DNA from: Siphonodentalium dalli
Taxonomy: Eukaryota > Mollusca > Scaphopoda > Gadilida > Siphonodentaliidae
Assembly (NCBI GenBank): GCA_032622095.1
Contig: CP136063.1
Coordinates: 185,669,956-185,733,955, forward strand
Length of the DNA: 64,000 bases
Direction: 5' to 3'
The position numbers and the translations under genes are program-made. The first letter of the stretch is position 1; every line of letters begins with the position of its first letter. This document shows, piece after piece, positions 56,935-64,000 of this stretch. Below the pieces are notes generated by a model. That model was not told the origin of the DNA. It made no database searches and saw nothing but the letters and a program-made list of their open reading frames with translations.

Positions 56935-57630
56935 AAAACAAGACAGTCAATGACTGTGGGGTCGCTCACCAGACTGCAAAGACTGATAAGACTGGGACTC
57001 TGGAAACCACAACAGTCAGAACTTTTCATAAAAACTTTAAAAGAAGTAGATCTAAACAGGATATGTGGCTAGAGAGGCTTCATGTATGTAGATGGGTGAA
57101 TATCCACCTTGAAATTAAAAAATAAAAACACTACTGATCACCCCCTCCTCCAGCTCAACAAGTCCCCTCTCGACTCCCAAGTCTTAGGTTGGAATTTCAC
57201 AATCGACATCTCAAACTTTCTCAATTGTTTGAAATTTCCAATCTCACAAGCACCTTTTTATTAAACCATTTAGACATGTTTGAAGCCCAATTATCCATGG
57301 ACCCAAAACACCATACATGTATGTCAAATTAATCAGTCAGGTAGGTCCAAGGTAGATGATTTAATGAATTTGGTATTTCGATGATTTTATTAGACACAAA
57401 AGTGTTAACTCCCCATAGCCCCATTGTTTCTTAACATGTTGACCTCATGTTAACAAATCTGAATCTCAGTCACTAAAGGATCCTCCAAGTATATGAAAGC
57501 CAAATAGTCCAACCTCTCTTGAGAAGACATTTTAAGAATTACTATAGAGACATATAGTTATGTCCCTGGTCCCACCCTATTTAACCTGGTGACCCCATCT
57601 GAATAAATTTGAATCCCAGACAACAACGAG
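56935..57630 (+). repeat. Second copy of the composite-repeat head (see 24625-25380)
   Basis: AAGACAGTCAATGACTGTGG then GGTCGCTCACCAGACTGC through to 'gaataaatttgaatcccaga' follows 24625-25340 closely. Only the head is present; the tandem part and tail are missing. Confidence 0.85.
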
Positions 57631-57639
57631 AGGCCGATC

Positions 57640-59240
57640 ACGATCGGCAGATGTTAACCCATCCCTTGGCGATAGTAAATTACTATGATCGGAATCATAA
57701 ATGAGAGTTTTAGTGTTGAATTATAGAGTATACTGTTATGTCCTATTATAGACAAATGTACATAAGGCCAAAGCGAAAAATAGGCATGTTTCCACTCCCC
57801 CGCCCGCCCCACCTCAAAACCCCCCGACGAAACTCACTTTATTTATTTTCCGAATCCCGAAAAATAAAATACGATGTATTTACTATTTCCACGTGAATTA
57901 ATACTACACTATTTATATTGTTATATATAGACCTCTCACATAAACAAGCATACTAAAATTGTCTCCTTATTTGGTTATTAAATCGACCCACTGACAATAA
58001 AATTCCGTGTTGTGACCGATATAGCAACAGATTGTAAACAAAAACAAACGCGCACGTGGTTTTCAGACACACTGTAAAATGAAGCTCCATGGCGGCATTA
58101 GAGTGATGAGTTTATGACCGCATTATTAATCAGGCCTCTCATTATCACGAGGCCGTAACCGTAATTATTTTGATCACAACTGAATGACAATAATAAAAAA
58201 GTTTTTCAAGTTTCATAAAATTATTGTTTTAATTGTTTCTAATTAAATTCTGCAGTATATATCTGAATTTTAATCCTTTTTAAGACGTTTGAAAATTAAA
58301 ATAATGAAATAAGTTTGTAAACATAATGTAAGATCCGCAGTCGGAAATCCAAAATGGCCGACAATTTAAGAAAAATATTTTTAGCCAATTATTTATATGA
58401 AAGATCTGCATTTTACCAATGCATTAACTAATTTAAACATGAAAGTATGACAACCTGACATTACAATAAAGATTATGTGTACTTTAGATTGTTTTATTAG
58501 TTTTGTTAATAGTCAAAATTGCCGTTTTTGCTGAATGAATCACCTATTTTTCAAGGTAAAAACGTAATTCATTAAAACAAACGGCGTGATTATAAACTCC
58601 CACAGGCCCCAGCGTGCCTCAGTGACAGTTTAGACCACATGCATATGTGTCATTTCTGTTATTGTATTTATAGCACAATGATGATAAGCTTGTAGTTAGA
58701 GATTTAATTATATATCACAATTTTTGTTTTGTTTTTTGACAGTCAAAATTGCCATTTTCCTCAATTAAAAAACCTAGCTATTTTCGTAGTAAACTGTCGC
58801 AACTAAAGTCTAAATCGGCTGCTGCATTGTGTAGCTTGTCACATATGCTCCAGCTATAACAGAACTAGACCCTAATTTACTCATACAAGTTTTTAAAATG
58901 AGAAAGACAGTAGAAAGATTTATCAGATCATCATCGTTGGAATACTGTCTCAGAAAACCAATATTGAATATAGCAGGTGGTGGGCCATTTTTCAATTGGA
59001 TTATTGCAAAAAATCCTTATTTGGAGTTATTTCCCTTGGGTTACAAGGAGTTATGCCCCTTAATTGTCGTGAATATTCTTCGGCAAAATATTCACCCGCA
59101 ATTCTTTGGCTAATCACATACATACAGTCATACATGTCCTTGATATTTGAAACATTATTTCATAAGAAGAATACTATTCATTGTATCATACTTTTCCACA
59201 ATAAAATCAGTTTTCTCATAAATTCTCCGGCAATTTAGGT
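57640..59240. other. Region without recognised genes
   Basis: A GGCCAAAGCG repeat start lies at 57765-57800, followed by C-rich sequence. Two similar stretches beginning 'agtcaaaattgcc' at about 58512 and 58740 suggest an old local duplication of roughly 230 bp. Around 59030-59070 there is a piece of the 'ggagttat..cccctt' dispersed repeat. I see no coding signal. Confidence 0.5.
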
Positions 59241-59248
59241 GTAAAATT

Positions 59249-59455
59249 AGCTTGGCAACGAAAGAGTTAAGAAAGACAAAACAATTCTTGTCTCTACGTT
59301 TGACAAATTTACTTTTAAAGACAACTTTGAAATTAAAACAACAGTTGATGATAAAGGTCGGTCATTTGTCACGAAGGCATACTGCAAACTATGTCGAGGA
59401 AATGCATCAACATTAATCTCTCGCCTAAACAAAATAGTAGTAATTTTACTAATTT
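59249..59455 (+). pseudogene. Possible BED-type zinc-finger remnant of a hAT transposase
   Basis: A plus frame without ATG reads NERVKKDKTILVSTFDKF, then RSFVTKAYCKLCRGNASTLI and SRLNK before a stop. 'YCKLC' followed by 'TLISRL' recalls the Cys pair and helix of BED fingers, but the closing histidines are missing. It could be chance. Confidence 0.25.
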
Positions 59456-59957
59456 AGTAAAATATTTATGTCACTGTCGGTTAGCAGTTTTGGAATAGCC
59501 AATTTTAGGTTAATTTGGATTCTATAAACAAATGTAGGCCCCCAACGAACAAAAGCAGCCTTGTAAATTCTTTTGCGGGGCCTCCTTGGCAGCCTCGCAC
59601 TGATTTTGATAATGCGAGGCCTGTATTAATGTACGTCAACTAACGACATGCCCAAATATACCGGCAAAATAATGCTACACAATATTTACGCGAACGCAAT
59701 CGCAAAGAATACATCTGTCCCAAAACTTCCAACGGTGTCTGAAAAGAACGGACTGTAACAACCGGATGATATAGGCCTACGGTAATTTACCGAACGGAAG
59801 CCGGAGTGTATATTTACCGGAAGATCTAAAACAATTTTGCCAACATCCGGGAAATAGTGTCAACATGTCGTCCCAAACAAGTGCCAGCAGCGTGTTGGCA
59901 CTTAAGTTTTTTAAATGCATACACATGGCGCAAGGCAGAAACAAAATGACAAAGGTT

Positions 59958-60327
59958 CCCCACTGCAACACCTTTTTTCAAGTCTATGAAAAGAATCCCC
60001 CCAAAGGCCTTGACGCCCAATTATGTGGAAAGTTATTCTACACTGTTGTAAATATTGAAACTAGTTGTTTTATTGAATATTAATGAACATATGTACAATT
60101 TGCACATGTAGATTAAATACAAGGCACTCAAATTCAGTACATACATTGTTAGCCTTCACAATAAGTTCATAAATGACATAATTATTAGAAAGATAGCACA
60201 AATATGATATTTGAATTTCCCCGCGAAAAAATAAAGTGAAAAAAAAAAATAAAGTGAAAAGCCACCCCCCGCCCCTGTTTTTTTTATGGATGGGAGTGGA
60301 AACACACCTATTTTTCACTTTGGCCTA
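59958..60327 (-). repeat. Dispersed repeat, copy 2 (inverted relative to 2344-2735)
   Basis: Read on the minus strand it starts TTAGGCCAAAGTGAAAAATA and runs to GTTGCAGTGGGGAA, closely matching 2344-2735. Beyond that point the flanks diverge, which defines the inner edge of the repeat. A similar start without the rest is at 57765-57800. Confidence 0.8.
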
Positions 60328-62939
60328 ACACAAATTATTGGAATTTATGGGTCACTCGCATTTATATAAGAGATTGCACTGGTACAGCTAAACCACCACA
60401 GCCTTGGGTTAAATGTGAAAGGTGGCCTGGACATGGAATACTTGGGTTAAGAGAGTCCAATTTAAGTTTAGAATAATAATGTATCAAATTCTACCCACAA
60501 TATAGTATACAGATAAGCCAGGTCACTGCTGACCCATTAATATCAATTATATAGCAGAGCTGTCAACAACTCACAAGAATTGTTTATCTTGAACACTGAC
60601 TTCTCTATTAAACCAATAACAATTATAATGACCTCAGACCATCTGAAGATATCACCCGACATATTTTCGGTTGCAAAACATGTATTGATTTTTCTGACAA
60701 ATAAGTATGGTTGTCAAATGGATATGATTGGAGGGCGGATTAGCAGGGATGCATGATGTTGGTAAAGATAACCATGTAGGCCTATACAACAAAAACATTT
60801 GGGAATAAAATTGCTCATAGTAGCTTACTTTACAATTCTTAAGGCTTAAAATTGACCCGACATATCCTTTTCGTTCGCAAAATAAGTAGTCCTATTGATT
60901 GACAAATATGTATTGGTTGACAAATAAGTATGGTTGTAAAAATAGCTAGGTATATATATGACTGGAGAGCGAATTAGCAGGGATGATGTCGGTCGAGATT
61001 GCCACACAAAAAGAACATTTTGGAATAAAACCGCATACTATTTTACAAATGACACAAGGCTTGTAACATTGACCCGACATTCTTTCGTTCGCAAAATAAG
61101 TATTGATTGACAAATAAGTATGGTTGTCAAATAGCTAGGTACCGCTATATGGTTCGAGAGCAGATTAGTAGGGATGATGTTGGTCGAAATTACCACACAA
61201 AAAGAATATTTGGGAATAGAAGTGGATACTTATTTTACAAAATAATATCTTAATGCTTGTAACAATATTTATGGGAAGCCAAAGCGCAAATAACGACATT
61301 AATTTTTTTTAAATCATTACTTGACACACCTGTTGATATTGGCAGAGTCCACCACACATTAGAGTCCACCACACAGGGGAAGACTATTTTATTTTTGAGG
61401 GAAGATCTATATTGATGGGGCATGAAATATACATGAGTTAAAGCACAAATATTTTAGCTTAATTACAAATATCTGCGCTTAAACACAACTATTTTTGCAT
61501 ATCTCAAATAATTGCGCTTAAGCTAAAATATTGACACGACATTTTTTTGTATTCATTTTTCTAATAAGTATGGTTGTCAAATGGGTAGACGTACTGGAGA
61601 CCGGAATAGCAGATAAGATGCTGGTCAAGATTATCACACAAAAATAACATTTGGGAATCGCGCATTATGTATACTTTTTAGGTTTGGTGTGTATGTAACT
61701 ATATGTTTAATTATATGTTTCTTCCCTTCCAGACGAAGTTTATACAACGCTGGGGACATCAGATATATACATGTGATCAGAGACGATAAAACACAAGATC
61801 CAACAAATTGAATTATATATGGAAAATGAACAATATTATGCTTCAAATTTCAGGAATGAATTGTGTTTTATTCGTCTTTATTGTGTATTATTCGAAGTTC
61901 AAAATAGATCATTCCATATACAAATTGCATCTGATTTCTGTGTTAATCCAATTTAGTTATTAATTAATGCCCCACGAACAACACATGGAACGGCTTACAA
62001 ATCTGAATGTCGTGACTTTGTCATTTGTTTGTTTTTTAATTTGTAAGTAAAATAAGTATTGGTTTTTCTGACAATAAGTATGGTTGTCAAATAGCTCCGT
62101 ATGGTTGGAGAGCGGATTATCGGGGATGATGGGAGTCATCTTTTAAGATTATCATACTAAAAGAACATCTGGAAGCAGAAATGCATACCGATTTTACAAT
62201 TGTTTTAAGGCTTCTAACATTATAAACATGACATTTTTTCGATTGTAAAATAAGTATTGATTTTTTTTGGACAAATAAGTATGGTTGTCATATAGCTATA
62301 TAGGTATGGTTGGAAAGCGGATTAGCAGGGATGATGTTGGCCGAGACTCTTATCCGAAAAGAACATTTCGAAATAGAACTGCATACGTATTTCACAATTG
62401 TTTTAAGGCTTCTAACATTGACATGACATTTTTTCGTTTGCAAAATAAGTATCGATTTTGTAACAAATAAGTATGGTTGTCTAATATGTATGTATATATA
62501 TGTATAATTAGTTGGGCAAGTTTTACATGAATGAATTGATCGATACGAAAAATAACATTTGGAAAGATACCATACACAATAAGTCTTGATTTTTTTTCTG
62601 ACAAATATATGGCTGTGAAATGGATATGACTGCCATGGAGAGCGGTTTGGGATGATGTTGGTCGAGATTATCACACAAAAATAACATTTATGGTGCGTTC
62701 ACATGTACCTGCAAGAAAATATCTGCAAGAAAATATCAGATACAATTGTACCCTTATATTGTCTTGCTGCAAAGATTAAGCCTGTGAGAACGCGGCGGTT
62801 TTGATGGCATTGATTCAGCTCAATCAGAACACTATATTAGTCGTGCTGGTTAAGTGAATTGGGTCTGGTAAACAACCTATAGTCCATATTGGCAATTCAT
62901 AATATGGCATTTCCAACTGTTGACGAGTATTACCGTAGA

Positions 62940-63300
62940 GTCGGTGGGATGAGGCACTCACCCACCTGTAGCCACGTTGCTCTCACGCACAAAGACCTTG
63001 TATATAATGAGAAAGTGTTCACCATGCAGTTGGAAATTTCATTTCTGACATTATTACACCAACAGTGGGTTGAAATTGTTCTAGTTGCCTGAATTTCCAA
63101 CCAGTAATGAATGTATGTCGAATTTGTTGTTTAGACCAACATTTGCATCTCGTCCTACTTTTGGTCAAAATATTGGTTTGATGTTTCCTCTATGTCCCTC
63201 CCTCCCTGGTGTCCAGTCAATATTCAAGTTAAAAAAACACAAGGCATGTGAGGTACCAGGTTGGAAATTCAAAGGCGATGGGGAGGGGTGCAAACGTGGT
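62940..63300. repeat. Decayed piece of the 12988-type hAT family
   Basis: 'gcagttggaaatttcat', 'caccaacagtgggttgaaat', 'cctacttttggtcaaa' and 'aggttggaaattcaaa' parallel 13060-13280 and 13960-14000. No clean ends. Confidence 0.5.
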
Positions 63301-63423
63301 TTGACGGAAACACTCTATAGATATACGCCTCTACATATCCATACAATACTTCAGCGATTCTGTCAACCCATCTAAAAAGGAATTACGAGATCAGTTGTTG
63401 AAACAGACGATACTATTGGTGGA

Positions 63424-63473
63424 TCATAACTCGAGTGCGTGAACTGTTACATAACTCGAGTGCGTGAACGGTT
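63424..63473 (+). repeat. 24-bp direct repeat, two copies
   Basis: ATAACTCGAGTGCGTGAACT then GTTAC is followed directly by ATAACTCGAGTGCGTGAACG then GTTAT. Confidence 0.85.
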
Positions 63474-64000
63474 ATAGCGAATGCCTTAGAGATTATTTTA
63501 CGGATGACGATGACCACCAATCAAGGTGAACACATATCACACACAGGCGACAACATACCCGCCCACTCCCTCAGTGCCTCCATCGGATATTTTCGTGTAT
63601 TACTTTTTTTATTGGTCAAGTAAGTCACATGGGGCATACCTGATATTTTCTTGCCCGTCATGTGTACACGCCATTGAATAGATATGCATACCTGTTTCAC
63701 AATTGTTTAAGGCTTCTAACATAGATATTACATTTTCATTTGCAAAATAAGTATTGATATTTCTGACAAAAATGTATGTTTGGCAATAACATATGGGAAA
63801 TAAAACTGCATAGTAAGCTTAATTTACAATTTTTTACAATTGTTTTAAGGCTATTAATATTGACTCGACATCACTTTTGTTCGCAAAATAAGTCCGAAAG
63901 GAACATTTGGAAAAAATCATGCATCCTTATTTTCTACCTGGTTTATAGTCCACGTTCACAAGTCAGGCATAACAAAAGATGGACTGTCGTCCGGTATATA

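Larger units (their letters stand above)
60660..63960 (+). repeat. Satellite-like tandem array, unit about 190-220 bp
   Basis: At least seven degenerate units repeat 'caaataagtatggttgtcaa', 'gagagcggattagcagggat', 'gatgttggtcgagattacca', 'cacaaaaagaacatttggga' and 'attgacacgacattttttcg'. Starts lie near 60701, 60925, 61108, 61563, 62073, 62273, 62467 and 63757. Interruptions at 61260-61540, 61680-62040 and 62640-63640 break the array. It continues to the window's end. Confidence 0.8.

Noticed and set aside
62288-62674. 128-codon minus frame
   Set aside because: It lies within the satellite-like array and reads through its units.
60660-63960. Spaced repeats as a CRISPR array
   Set aside because: Units are about 200 bp and diverged throughout, without unique spacers; the genome is eukaryotic.

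Overview
This is a eukaryotic, animal nuclear window. Genes are sparse and split by GT-AG introns, and the rest is AT-rich and saturated with short transposon-derived repeats. The mix of repeats suggests a marine mollusc, most likely a bivalve: tandem units carrying phrases such as 'aagatggc..gccatgtttt' or 'ggggcataactc', GACGGACGG tails ending in 'gtgagctaaaa', runs of acatgtacatgta, and many TTAA-bounded elements. This assignment is inference from pattern; no marker gene fixes the species.

Two genes are recognised with confidence. SF3B5 is a complete, intronless gene for the 10-kDa SF3b splicing subunit (3174-3431, plus). PREB, the SEC12-type exchange factor for SAR1 in COPII budding, lies on the minus strand from 48598 down to 34189. 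Eight coding exons were placed, all with GT-AG borders and matching phases, giving 367 residues plus stop. The first exon, which should encode about 50 residues, was not found.

On the plus strand a TRIM-type exon (RING, B-box 1, B-box 2; 16329-16988) is followed by five phase-consistent exons of an unrecognised proline-, arginine- and glutamate-rich protein (19642-24441). The TRIM exon ends in phase 0 and the next set begins in phase 0, so one gene is possible but unproven.

Layout: 1-3.1 kb, a deleted pogo-type transposon and dispersed repeats; 3.2-3.4 kb, SF3B5; 4-15.7 kb, MITEs, an unclassified TIR element, a LINE remnant, a hAT element and tandem arrays; 16.3-24.5 kb, the TRIM exon and unknown gene; 24.6-33.9 kb, composite repeats and MITEs; 34.2-48.6 kb, PREB with introns full of MITEs; 49-57.6 kb, tandem arrays holding two hAT elements with exact 8-bp target duplications and a Harbinger-like MITE; 57.6-60.3 kb, mostly unassigned with possible transposon remnants; 60.6-64 kb, a satellite-like array. 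No CRISPR, rRNA, tRNA or obviously new multi-gene system was found. The novelty here is in the mobile elements and in a duplicated splice acceptor inside PREB.
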